21,513 bases of DNA. Source: an uncultured Clostridia bacterium (GTDB taxonomy: Bacteria; Bacillota; Clostridia; TANB77; CAG-508). Made by a program: the position numbers and the translations under genes. Below the pieces are notes generated by a model, which did not search any database, was not told the origin of the DNA, and saw only the letters and a program-made list of their open reading frames with translations. Positions 1 to 6,508 of this stretch are shown one piece after another; position 1 is the stretch's first letter; each line of letters begins with the position of its first letter. The stretch lies in NCBI GenBank assembly GCA_944388645.1, contig CALXJO010000004.1:1-21513 (forward strand). The letters are read 5' to 3'.

Positions 1-47
1 ATTGCAATTGCTATTATTACACTTATTACCCTCTTTTTGTTCTTCAT
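1..47 (-). CDS. N-terminus of a putative membrane or secreted protein (partial)
   Basis: Only the first 15 codons lie in the window: an ATG at 47, then a basic stretch (MKNKKR) leading into a hydrophobic run (VISVIIAIA). This is the look of a signal peptide or an N-terminal membrane anchor. A good ribosome binding site (AAGGAGAGG on the minus strand, about 57-65) sits 9-10 bases upstream, which is why I accept it as a real start. It lies downstream of the hemW terminator, so it probably has its own transcription signal. Family and function cannot be told from this fragment. Confidence 0.6.
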   Translation of the reverse strand, partial: MKNKKRVISVIIAIA

Positions 48-149
48 TTGCTTTTTCCTCTCCTTTTAGAATTTGTTTTATTGCTTAGAAAATTTATATA
101 TTTTACAAATTAATCAAGCTACTAAATTAATAATGTTTTCTTTACACAC

Positions 150-197
150 AAAAAAGGAAAACACGTGCTAGTTTTCTAGCATTATGCTTTCCTTTTA
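150..197 (-). terminator. Rho-independent terminator after hemW
   Basis: On the minus strand an AAAAGGAAA arm pairs with TTTCCTTTT, and an inner TGCTAG/CTAGCA stem closes on a four-base loop. A run of six T follows directly in the minus-strand sense, so it ends the prmC-whiA-hemW transcript about 240 bases past the hemW stop. The outer arms are nearly symmetrical, so weak termination in the other direction is possible. Confidence 0.75.
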
Positions 198-438
198 TAT
201 AACACTTTTAGAGTAGAATTTCCTCCTACTCTTGTTTTATTTATTAAGTTTACTTCTTCTTTGTTTTGTAAAATTGTCGATATATATATATATATACTGT
301 GCCAAGGCTTACAAGGTTTTGCATGTTTTAAGTACCTTTCTCTTTTTTTAACTTTTGTAATTATTTTTAGTTTATCATATACTTTTAAAATATTCAATTG
401 ATTTTGAAATTTGTAATATAATTGTAAAAAATATTACT
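198..438. other. Non-coding stretch after hemW
   Basis: This AT-rich stretch between the hemW stop and its terminator holds no gene I can support. It contains a run of alternating AT (about 279-294) and a small inverted repeat, GAGTAG/CTACTC, around 212-232. An open frame of 71 codons crosses it, but it starts at TTG with no ribosome binding site and I treat it as chance. It is probably the 3' untranslated region of the hemW transcript. Confidence 0.5.
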
Positions 439-1611
439 CTATACAAATTCTTCCCATACTAAGTTTGCTAAGTCTATTCCTTTGTTTGTAAGTTTTATGC
501 TATTTTCATCTATTTGTACTAGTCCTTCTTTTGTTAGCTTTTCTAATGGCTTGCAAAATCTTACTATTGGGTTTACATTAAAAGTATTTTTAAATTCTTG
601 TATGTTTACTCCTGCAATTTTTCTTAAGCCAAGCATCATATATTCATTCATTTTGCTTTCTTCATTTAATGTTTCTTCTAAGATTAAGTTTTTATTCATT
701 TCATTTTGTTCTATGTTTGTAATATATTGTTCTAAGGCAGAAATGTTAGAGTATCTTTTATTGTCTAAAAATGAACTTGCATTTAGTCCTACTCCTATAT
801 ATTCTTTTTGGTTCCAGCAATCCATATTATGTTTTGATTTATGACCTTCTTTGGCAAAGTTTGAGATTTCATATTGATGATATTTATGTTTTTCTAAAGT
901 TTCTTTTACATACCAAAACATTTGCCTTTCTACCTCATCAGAAGCAAGCTCCAGACAATGCATTTCTAAAAGTGTTTTTATTGGTGTATTATCTTCTACT
1001 ATTAAAGAATAAACAGATATGTGTTCTGGTTTTAGATTTATTATTCTTTTTATACTATCTTTTACATCATCTAAAGTTTGTCCAGGAAGATTTATCATTA
1101 AATCTACATTTATGTTTTTGAATTTAGCTTCACGTGCATGTGCATATGTAATTATAAATTCTTCATATGTATGTATTCTTCCAATGTTTTTTAATATTTT
1201 ATTTTGAGTTGATTGAAGTCCAATACTAAGTCTATTTATTCCACATTTTTTATATGCTTCTAACTTGTCTTTACTTGCAGTTCCAGGATTTACCTCAATT
1301 GTAATTTCTGCGTCTTCTTTTACCTCAAAATTGTGTTTGATTGTCTCCATAATTTGTACAATGTAATCTTCATCTATATATGAAGGTGTGCCTCCACCTA
1401 TATAAATTGTTTTTACAATAAATTTAGGCTCTAATCCGTGTTCAGACATAGTTTTATTTTCTGTGGCATATTGAATTATTTCTTTTTTTACACATTCTAT
1501 ATATCTTTCTACCATATCATTTTTATTTGCAAAAGATACAAAATCACAATATAAACATTTGGATTTACAAAAAGGAATGTGTACATATAATCCTATTTCT
1601 TTTTCTTCCAT
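439..1611 (-). CDS. hemW: Heme chaperone HemW (radical SAM, HemN-like)
   Basis: This 390-residue radical SAM protein belongs to the HemW group, once called coproporphyrinogen oxidase-like. Known members bind heme and deliver it to target proteins rather than oxidising coproporphyrinogen. The 4Fe-4S motif CX3CX2C is at C15, C19 and C22 within HIPFCKSKCLYCDF; the SAM-binding GGGTPS is at residues 72-77; an EVNPG motif and a HemN C-terminal-type region follow. The length matches the family (about 380). The start is an ATG with a GGAGA ribosome binding site. It is the last gene of the prmC-whiA-hemW operon, 18 bases after whiA, and its transcript ends at the hairpin at 150-197. HemW is commonly a neighbour of lepA or hrcA in Firmicutes, so linkage to whiA and prmC is less usual. 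The family call is firm; heme chaperone activity is inferred from the family. Confidence 0.9.
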   Translation of the reverse strand: MEEKEIGLYVHIPFCKSKCLYCDFVSFANKNDMVERYIECVKKEIIQYATENKTMSEHGLEPKFIVKTIYIGGGTPSYIDEDYIVQIMETIKHNFEVKEDAEITIEVNPGTASKDKLEAYKKCGINRLSIGLQSTQNKILKNIGRIHTYEEFIITYAHAREAKFKNINVDLMINLPGQTLDDVKDSIKRIINLKPEHISVYSLIVEDNTPIKTLLEMHCLELASDEVERQMFWYVKETLEKHKYHQYEISNFAKEGHKSKHNMDCWNQKEYIGVGLNASSFLDNKRYSNISALEQYITNIEQNEMNKNLILEETLNEESKMNEYMMLGLRKIAGVNIQEFKNTFNVNPIVRFCKPLEKLTKEGLVQIDENSIKLTNKGIDLANLVWEEFV

Positions 1612-1629
1612 AACTTTTCTCCATTTGTT

Positions 1630-2466
1630 TTATAATAATTGTTCTAACTTCTTAAATCTATGATTTACAGCTGATTTTCCAATTGGATTTTTTAGCATTT
1701 TTCCTAACTCTTCTAATGTCGCATCTGGATTTTCTAGTCTTAAATTAGCAATTTCTTTTAAATCTTCTGGAAGACTATTAAACTTACCTGTTTTCTTTAA
1801 TTTTTTTATGGTTTCTGCTTGTTTTACAGCTGTATTTATTGTTTTATTTAAATTTGCAGTCTCGCAATTTACTATTCTGTTTACATTATTTTTCATCTCT
1901 CTTAAAACACGTATTTCCTCAAACTTTAATACTGAAGAATTTGCTCCCATTAATGCTAAAAAGTTTGAAATAACTTCTCCATCTTTTAAATAAAGCGTTT
2001 TATCTAAAGATTTCATGCTAATTCCAAAAGAATTTACTAATTCTAAAGTCATTTGTGCATATTGGGCAGTTTTAAATATTATTTCTAAATGATATTTATT
2101 TTTAGGATTATTAGCTGATCCTCCTCCTAAGAAGTTTCCTCTAATATATGCTTTTTTTAGATTGTCTGTATTAAGAATTGTATTAATATTTTCCTTATCT
2201 ACCATCTTAATATCTTTATTTTTGAAGGTTATACTATAAGTTTTTCCCACTATTTCTATATTATAGTCAACTATATTTAGGTTATTTAAAAGCTTTGCAA
2301 ATCTATTTATGTTATATTCATTTTCTGTTGAAAACTTTATATTCTTAGCATCAATGCTTGTATTTGATACTACTAAATAACCTAAAAACTCTGCATACAC
2401 TTCTTGCTTATTTTTTAGGTTATTTATTTTACTTAATTCTATTTTTAAATCTGATGAAAAAGACAT
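1630..2466 (-). CDS. whiA: WhiA-family DNA-binding regulator
   Basis: Homologue of WhiA, which combines a LAGLIDADG-like N-terminal domain with a C-terminal helix-turn-helix; in Bacillus and actinobacteria it affects cell division and chromosome segregation or sporulation. Seen here: the N-terminal MSFSSDLKIELSKI, the central YIRGNFLGGGSANNPK block, the CETANLNKTINTAVKQ signature, and the C-terminal LRLENPDATLEELGKML...KSAVNHRFKKL helix-turn-helix. At 278 residues it is shorter than usual (about 310-320), with the loss in the N-terminal half. I chose the ATG at 2466 because AAGGTGAT lies at good spacing; a GTG nine bases upstream would overlap that site. The prmC stop is 5 bases upstream, so translation is probably coupled. 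The usual partners rapZ and yvcK are absent nearby. Confidence 0.85.
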   Translation of the reverse strand: MSFSSDLKIELSKINNLKNKQEVYAEFLGYLVVSNTSIDAKNIKFSTENEYNINRFAKLLNNLNIVDYNIEIVGKTYSITFKNKDIKMVDKENINTILNTDNLKKAYIRGNFLGGGSANNPKNKYHLEIIFKTAQYAQMTLELVNSFGISMKSLDKTLYLKDGEVISNFLALMGANSSVLKFEEIRVLREMKNNVNRIVNCETANLNKTINTAVKQAETIKKLKKTGKFNSLPEDLKEIANLRLENPDATLEELGKMLKNPIGKSAVNHRFKKLEQLL

Positions 2467-2471
2467 ATTTA

Positions 2472-3326
2472 TCACCTTACTTTTTTACATATTATGCATC
2501 TATCATTTCTAGAAAAATCTTTTATTTGCTCTATATTTTCATAATTTTTATTTTCTTTAATAAGACTTGTTACTTCATTTTTTTGGTCGAATCCTATTTC
2601 TAAACATAAATATCCATTTAAATATGCTAAAGCTTGATTTATTATTTTTCTATAAATATTTAATCCATCTTCTCCGCCATCTAACGCAAGTTTTGGTTCA
2701 TTTTGTACTTGCTTTGATAATGTATTAATTACTTTAGTTTTTATATATGGTGGATTAGAGACTATGATATCAAATTTTTCATCTATGTTTTGAAATAAAT
2801 CCGAAAGTATAAATTGTACATTTGTATTATTTTTTTCATTATTCTTTTTTGCTACTTCTAAAGCTTTTAAACTTATGTCACTTGCAAAAATTTCTGCCTG
2901 CACTTTTTCTTCTTGTAATATTTTTGCAAGTGCAATTGCTATTGCTCCACTTCCTGTACATAAATCTAATATTTTAAGCTTCTTGGAATTTTTTAAGCTT
3001 TTACAAATATCAACTGTTTTTAGAACCAAAACTTCTGTGTCTGGCTGTGGAATTAACACATTTTCATCCACATAAAAGTCAAGTCCCATAAATTCTTGAT
3101 TCTTAACAATATACTGAACTGGTCTTCCTTGTATAATTTCATCTATGAATTCAAAAAATTGCTCTTGTACTACTTCATCTATTTCCTCATCTTGATGTAT
3201 TACTAAATATGAATTATCTTTATTTAAAAGATATTTTAGCAATAACTTACATATTATTGTTTCTTCTTCAATATGATTATCTTTTAGTAGCTTATTTCCT
3301 TCTATTAAAATTTCCTTTATTTTCAA
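2472..3326 (-). CDS. prmC: Release factor glutamine methyltransferase PrmC
   Basis: A class I SAM-dependent methyltransferase that methylates the glutamine of the GGQ motif in peptide-chain release factors 1 and 2. Visible motifs are the helical N-terminal domain, IPQPDTE (family IPRPDTE) at about residues 92-98, the SAM-binding DLCTGSG at 121-127 and the catalytic NPPY at 191-194. I place the start at the TTG at 3326, giving 284 residues, because AGGTGA sits five bases upstream. The GTG at 3335 gives a longer product but lies beside that site and has no ribosome binding site of its own. In many Firmicutes prmC follows prfA; no prfA is seen here. It heads the operon behind a strong promoter at 3369-3397, and its stop overlaps the whiA ribosome binding site. 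Confidence 0.9.
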   Translation of the reverse strand: MKIKEILIEGNKLLKDNHIEEETIICKLLLKYLLNKDNSYLVIHQDEEIDEVVQEQFFEFIDEIIQGRPVQYIVKNQEFMGLDFYVDENVLIPQPDTEVLVLKTVDICKSLKNSKKLKILDLCTGSGAIAIALAKILQEEKVQAEIFASDISLKALEVAKKNNEKNNTNVQFILSDLFQNIDEKFDIIVSNPPYIKTKVINTLSKQVQNEPKLALDGGEDGLNIYRKIINQALAYLNGYLCLEIGFDQKNEVTSLIKENKNYENIEQIKDFSRNDRCIICKKVR

Positions 3327-3368
3327 TCTTCTCACCTGTTTATTTAAGTCTATTTTTTAGACATTTTT

Positions 3369-3397
3369 ATTATACTCTATAATACATTTATTTGCAA
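3369..3397 (-). promoter_or_regulatory. Promoter of the prmC-whiA-hemW operon
   Basis: On the minus strand TTGCAA (-35, 3392-3397) and TATAAT (-10, 3369-3374) are separated by exactly 17 bases, which is near consensus for the housekeeping sigma factor. It lies just after the end of the 6S-like RNA and about 43 bases before the prmC start. The leader contains a small GTCTA/TAGAC hairpin at about 3347-3361. Confidence 0.8.
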
Positions 3398-3415
3398 TTT
3401 TTTCTAAGAATATAG

Positions 3416-3614
3416 AAAAAAATACCCCCCGCCTTAGCCGTAAGATGAAGAAATTTTAAGGACCTGTCTTTGACAGGTGGGTGTCTTGTTGAATGCTTCT
3501 GGGTTTCTTAGTAAGTTTACACTCTAAGCTTACACGCCACATCCAAAGGCGGACTCCCTTTTAAAATTTGTTGGTTCTAAAATTCCGTTCTACACGTACC
3601 ACGCAGGGAATATT
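3416..3614 (-). ncRNA. ssrS: Probable 6S RNA
   Basis: This stretch is richer in G+C than its surroundings and has no open frame, but it folds as a long rod. The ends pair over 12 bases on the minus strand (AATATTCCCTGC with GCGGGGGGTATT, counting G-U pairs). Further in, AAATTTTAA..GG pairs with CCTTAAAATTT, leaving an unpaired middle. A CACCCACCTG...CAGGT hairpin lies in the 3' half. A run of T follows directly, acting as terminator. Length (about 195), long closing stem, central bubble and the 3' CACCCACCTG hairpin match what I recall of clostridial 6S RNA, which binds RNA polymerase holoenzyme and mimics an open promoter. A covariance-model search would settle it. Other large RNAs (RNase P, tmRNA, SRP) do not fit. 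Confidence 0.7.
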
Positions 3615-3665
3615 AAATTTATTTTGTACTTATTTTTTTATTTTATTCTTTCTTGTTGTAAATTA

Positions 3666-3694
3666 ATAATAACACAACTAAAAAATAAATGCAA
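3666..3694 (-). promoter_or_regulatory. Possible promoter of the 6S-like RNA
   Basis: On the minus strand TTGCAT (3689-3694) and TATTAT (3666-3671) are 17 bases apart. The predicted start would lie about 45 bases before the visible 5' end of the folded RNA, so either the RNA is trimmed at its 5' end or another promoter is used. I call this tentatively. Confidence 0.4.
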
Positions 3695-3797
3695 CACATT
3701 TATCACTTAATTTTTTTACAACTTTTTCAATTATATTTTTATAGGGTAGTTTTGGAATCTCTCCAAAAAGAATTTAAAATAAATTTGATTTTAAAGA

Positions 3798-4142
3798 TTA
3801 AAATCTAAAATAGTTTTTAAAATAATTATTCAATTTCAAAAATTGATTAAAATCTTGTCTACTATTAATAACATTTAATACATAAATTGTATTACTTACT
3901 TCGGATATATAATAAATTATTCTATAAGATGAAAACCTTGATTTTCGATAAATAATTTCTCTAAAATGCTTGTCTTTTATTTCTGCTATATTTCTTCCAA
4001 TATAAGGAAAATCGACTAAATCATTTATATATGTTTGAATGCCCTTATTAGTTTCAACAGCATTTTTTGTGGAAAATCTTAAATTGTACAAAAAAATATT
4101 TACTGTATTTTCTTTAGCCGAATCTTCTACTATAACTCTCAT
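3798..4142 (-). CDS. ParE/RelE-family toxin
   Basis: This 114-residue protein looks like a type II toxin of the ParE/RelE superfamily. Visible features are the helical N-terminal half, the PYIGRNIAEI turn, then REIIYRKSRFSSYRIIYYI and a last strand, VLNVINSRQDF, with the conserved R of the R.D.F ending. ParE members poison gyrase and RelE members cut mRNA at the ribosome; the sequence alone does not decide between them. The start is the ATG at 4142 with GGAGGAG just upstream, and it overlaps the end of the preceding small gene by 29 bases, as is common for antitoxin-toxin pairs. A C-terminal tail (FLKLNNYFKNYFRF) extends past the usual end. Just after the stop there are only weak A/T hairpins. 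Confidence 0.75.
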   Translation of the reverse strand: MRVIVEDSAKENTVNIFLYNLRFSTKNAVETNKGIQTYINDLVDFPYIGRNIAEIKDKHFREIIYRKSRFSSYRIIYYISEVSNTIYVLNVINSRQDFNQFLKLNNYFKNYFRF

Positions 4143-4335
4143 TTAACTCCTCCATTTCTTTGTTAAATTCTTCTAAAGTCACACCTCGGCCATTTCTAAT
4201 ATCGTTAACTCCTTTTGCAATTCCTATTAAAACGTATAAATTATAAATACAACCAAAAAATGTTCCATCATCTTCTGATTTTTTTAGAAGTTCAACTATT
4301 TTTTCCATTGGTATATCTTCTTTTGGTATACTCAT
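4114..4335 (-). CDS. Probable antitoxin of the ParE-like toxin
   Basis: A 73-residue acidic, mostly helical protein, ending in an IAKGVNDIRNGRGVTLEEFNKEM segment that resembles the toxin-wrapping tails of type II antitoxins. The start is the ATG at 4335 with AAAGGAAG upstream; a longer frame begins at 4365 but lacks a ribosome binding site. Its last 29 bases overlap the toxin gene in another frame, implying coupled translation. I see no clear DNA-binding motif such as ribbon-helix-helix, so the role rests mainly on position and size. Repression of the operon promoter would be expected of an antitoxin but is not shown. Confidence 0.6.
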   Translation of the reverse strand: MSIPKEDIPMEKIVELLKKSEDDGTFFGCIYNLYVLIGIAKGVNDIRNGRGVTLEEFNKEMEELNESYSRRFG

Positions 4336-4351
4336 AAACACACTTCCTTTC

Positions 4352-4543
4352 TTAAATTTTTCCAATTAATGACTGTATGCATTCTTGGTCATCTTCCGAT
4401 AAATCAGAAGTTCCATACATATCAACATATTTTTGTGTCACTTCTTGCAGAATATCTTTTGTATCTTTTTTTAATATTTCCTTGTCTAAATCGTAAGGTA
4501 ATGCTTCAACTGCTTTGATAAACTTTTCCTTTATTTCTGACAT
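4352..4543 (-). CDS. Small acidic protein leading the toxin-antitoxin operon
   Basis: A 63-residue, helix-rich, acidic protein that I do not recognise. It has a good start: ATG at 4543 with AAAGGAG upstream. It lies 16 bases before the antitoxin-like gene and is clearly co-transcribed with it. It may be a second antitoxin component, a regulator, or an unrelated passenger. There is no signal peptide, cysteine motif or membrane segment. Confidence 0.55.
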   Translation of the reverse strand: MSEIKEKFIKAVEALPYDLDKEILKKDTKDILQEVTQKYVDMYGTSDLSEDDQECIQSLIGKI

Positions 4544-4575
4544 ACAAAACTCCTTTCTTTTAAATTTATAGTATT

Positions 4576-4584
4576 AGTATAGCA
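4576..4584 (-). promoter_or_regulatory. Extended -10 promoter of the toxin-antitoxin operon
   Basis: On the minus strand TGCTATACT is an extended -10 element (TGn plus TATACT) about 33 bases before the 4543 start. The -35 region is poor, which fits an extended -10 promoter. It faces away from the plus-strand promoter at 4658. Confidence 0.5.
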
Positions 4585-4657
4585 TAGAATAATGTAAAAT
4601 ACTATTAATTCGTTAAAACTTTTTACTTTTATATGTTTATTATTTTTTGTTTTATAG

Positions 4658-4663
4658 TATAAT
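4658..4663 (+). promoter_or_regulatory. -10 element of the lone membrane protein gene
   Basis: A perfect TATAAT sits about 30 bases before the ATG at 4694. No convincing -35 is seen at 17 bases upstream. Confidence 0.5.
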
Positions 4664-4693
4664 ATATATAAATTGATTTTTGTGAGGTATCAT

Positions 4694-5503
4694 ATGAAAA
4701 AATTAGATAATAAAACAAAATTATTTATTGTAAAAATTATTATTTTTATTCTTCTTCTCGTTTTATTATTAGTTCTTGTAAATATAAACTATAATAATTC
4801 ACAAAGGAAGAAAGCATTGCATGACACAATATCTGATATTACAACTTTAAACGAAAAACAAAATTTTAGCATAGACAAAATTAATTTATATAGTTCTGCA
4901 AGTGCCATAAATAATGAATTTAATAGAACTGGTTGGAATTTAGATGTATATCAATATACAGATATTGCTTTATACATTAGTGGAAAGTCTGATGACCAGC
5001 AAACAAATACTGTTACAGAGTTTTATATAGATAATATTAGATTTAACAATTTAGAAACTGGATCTCCAAGTCTATATTATAAAAATTTAATTGAATTTGG
5101 TAGATTTAATAAAAACACTGATAATCTAATTACAGACAAATTAAATTTTGCTGTACTTGATGAAAATACTGTTTCATACGAGACTCCACATGTTCATTCT
5201 AGCTTAAGCGAGCCTGTTACTTTAGAATATGTTAATTTAGTACAAAGTAGTACAGAAGTCACAGATATTGAGAATCCATTAATCTATGATGGCTCACTAA
5301 TAAAAAGAATTGGAGTAAGTTCAAGTTCCTTAAATTGTAATTTATCATTCAAAGTTCATATTAAAAATGCTTTGGGCGAAACTCATGTTGCTAATGTAAA
5401 TATTCCAATCACCTTAGAAGATACAGCAAATTCTAAAAATATTACAGATGGACATATTTCAAGTGAATTAACATCTAAAATATATTTCCAATATCAAAAG
5501 TGA
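4694..5503 (+). CDS. Membrane-anchored extracytoplasmic protein, function unknown
   Basis: A 269-residue protein with a basic start (MKKLDNKTKLF), one strong hydrophobic segment at about residues 11-30 (IVKIIIFILLLVLLLVLVNI), and then a polar domain rich in Ser, Thr and Asn that should lie outside the cell. No cysteine lipobox follows the hydrophobic segment, so it is probably a membrane anchor or uncleaved signal. The polar part looks beta-rich, with alternating short strands, but I do not recognise the family. I chose the ATG at 4694 because GTGAGG is six bases upstream; an in-frame TTG at 4673 lies between the -10 box and that site and is unlikely. It is alone on the plus strand and convergent with truB, separated from it by the GGGGACA repeat that begins at its stop codon. 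Confidence 0.75.
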   Translation: MKKLDNKTKLFIVKIIIFILLLVLLLVLVNINYNNSQRKKALHDTISDITTLNEKQNFSIDKINLYSSASAINNEFNRTGWNLDVYQYTDIALYISGKSDDQQTNTVTEFYIDNIRFNNLETGSPSLYYKNLIEFGRFNKNTDNLITDKLNFAVLDENTVSYETPHVHSSLSEPVTLEYVNLVQSSTEVTDIENPLIYDGSLIKRIGVSSSSLNCNLSFKVHIKNALGETHVANVNIPITLEDTANSKNITDGHISSELTSKIYFQYQK

Positions 5504-5650
5504 TGTATTGGGGTGTATTGGGGGACACTTCTATTAAACACCTAAAAGATGTATTGGGGGACATGTCTGTTAAATATCTAAATGTTTTTTTGAAACCTGT
5601 CCCCAAAAACAGCTAAAAGATGTTTTTTGAAAGTGTCCCCAAAAACACCC
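5502..5650. repeat. Four-copy GGGGACA repeat, two units direct and two inverted
   Basis: On the plus strand, two related units begin TGTATTGGGGGACA at 5514 and 5550 (period 36). Two more appear in reverse orientation as TGTCCCCAAAAACA, within 5583-5620 and 5621-5650 (period about 38). A partial extra copy, GATGTATTGGGG, starts at 5502. The outer and inner inverted pairs can form a nested imperfect hairpin about 150 bases long. CTAAAAGATG recurs between units. The element starts at the stop codon of the plus-strand gene and covers the last 11 codons and stop of truB. There is no T-run, so it is not a standard terminator. The layout resembles REP or BIME elements; no transposase is present. Confidence 0.85.
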
Positions 5651-6506
5651 AATCTCTTTTTAAATAGCTTTCTTTAACAATTCCGAGTCCAATAAACTTA
5701 TTGTTTAAATACGTTCTGTAAACAGCATCTTGGGCTGGAACTTTTATTTTTACTCCATTTAGATATTGTTTAATATTTAGATTGTCTAATTCTATTTTAG
5801 GATTTTCTTTAAATATTTCTTCTATTGTTATAATATCTGAAAAATCATTTTTGTTATATTTTTCTTCAAATTCTTCAATTGTAACACAATCTTTTATATT
5901 AAACTCTCCTACTTTGGTTCTGTTTAGTTCTTTCATAAAACCAACGGTACCTAATCTATCTGCAATATCTTCACACAAACTCCTTATATATGTACCTTTT
6001 GAACAGCTGACAACTAAGCTAATTTGCTTTTGTTTTTTATCTAAATTAATAAGTTTTATTTCATATATTTCTATCTCTCTTGGTTTTATTTCTACTTCTT
6101 GTCCTTGTCTTGCATATTGATATAACTTTTTTCCATTTACTTTTATTGCAGAATACATTGGTGGCATTTGTTTTTGCTTTCCTAAAAAAGTGCTTAAAAC
6201 TTTTTTTACATTTTCCTCACTTAAAGAATCTATATTAACGTCTTTTTCTTCTATAATTTTTCCTTCTGCATCTGCTGTATCTGTTTTTGTTCCTAATTGT
6301 AACAATACTTCATATTCTTTATCATGGTTTATTAAATATTTTGATATTTTCGTTGCATTTCCTAATAATAGTGGTAACACACCGGTAGCATTTGGATCTA
6401 GTGTACCGGTGTGTCCTACTTTTGATTTAGTTATTTTTTTTACTTTATTAACAACATCATGTGAAGTATAATTTTTTTGTTTATTTATTAAAATTATTCC
6501 ATCCAT
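5613..6506 (-). CDS. truB: tRNA pseudouridine(55) synthase TruB
   Basis: Converts uridine 55 in the T-loop of tRNAs to pseudouridine. The TruB signature HTGTLDPNATGVLPLLLG is at residues 32-49, with the catalytic aspartate at D37; KVNGKKLYQYARQG and the SCSKGTYIRSLCEDI motif follow. At 297 residues it has the family's usual length. The ATG at 6506 comes 2 bases after the nrnA stop, with only a weak, distant ribosome binding site (AGAGGA), so it is probably translated by coupling. It is the last gene of the nusA operon; the usual next genes, ribF and rpsO, are not here. The oddity is its 3' end: the last 11 residues (VFLGTLSKNIF) and the stop codon are encoded by the GGGGACA repeat, suggesting that the repeat replaced or extended the original C-terminus. 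Confidence 0.93.
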   Translation of the reverse strand: MDGIILINKQKNYTSHDVVNKVKKITKSKVGHTGTLDPNATGVLPLLLGNATKISKYLINHDKEYEVLLQLGTKTDTADAEGKIIEEKDVNIDSLSEENVKKVLSTFLGKQKQMPPMYSAIKVNGKKLYQYARQGQEVEIKPREIEIYEIKLINLDKKQKQISLVVSCSKGTYIRSLCEDIADRLGTVGFMKELNRTKVGEFNIKDCVTIEEFEEKYNKNDFSDIITIEEIFKENPKIELDNLNIKQYLNGVKIKVPAQDAVYRTYLNNKFIGLGIVKESYLKRDWVFLGTLSKNIF

Positions 6507-6508
6507 AT

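Noticed and set aside
279..330. Recombination or dif-like site around the alternating AT run and the CCTTGTAAGCCTTGG stretch
   Set aside because: There is no match to a known dif consensus, no recombinase gene nearby and no duplicated copy in the window.
182..397. Open frame of 71 codons on the minus strand after hemW
   Set aside because: It starts at TTG with no ribosome binding site, runs into the terminator hairpin, and its composition is that of AT-rich non-coding DNA.
3749..3818. Terminator hairpins after the ParE-like toxin
   Set aside because: TTTTGGA/TCCAAAA and GATTTTAA/TTAAAATC stems exist but are A/T-rich and weak, with no proper T-run; I could not support a call.
5502..5650. CRISPR array
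   Set aside because: The units change orientation, the spacing is too short, the between-unit sequence is itself repeated, and no cas genes are present.
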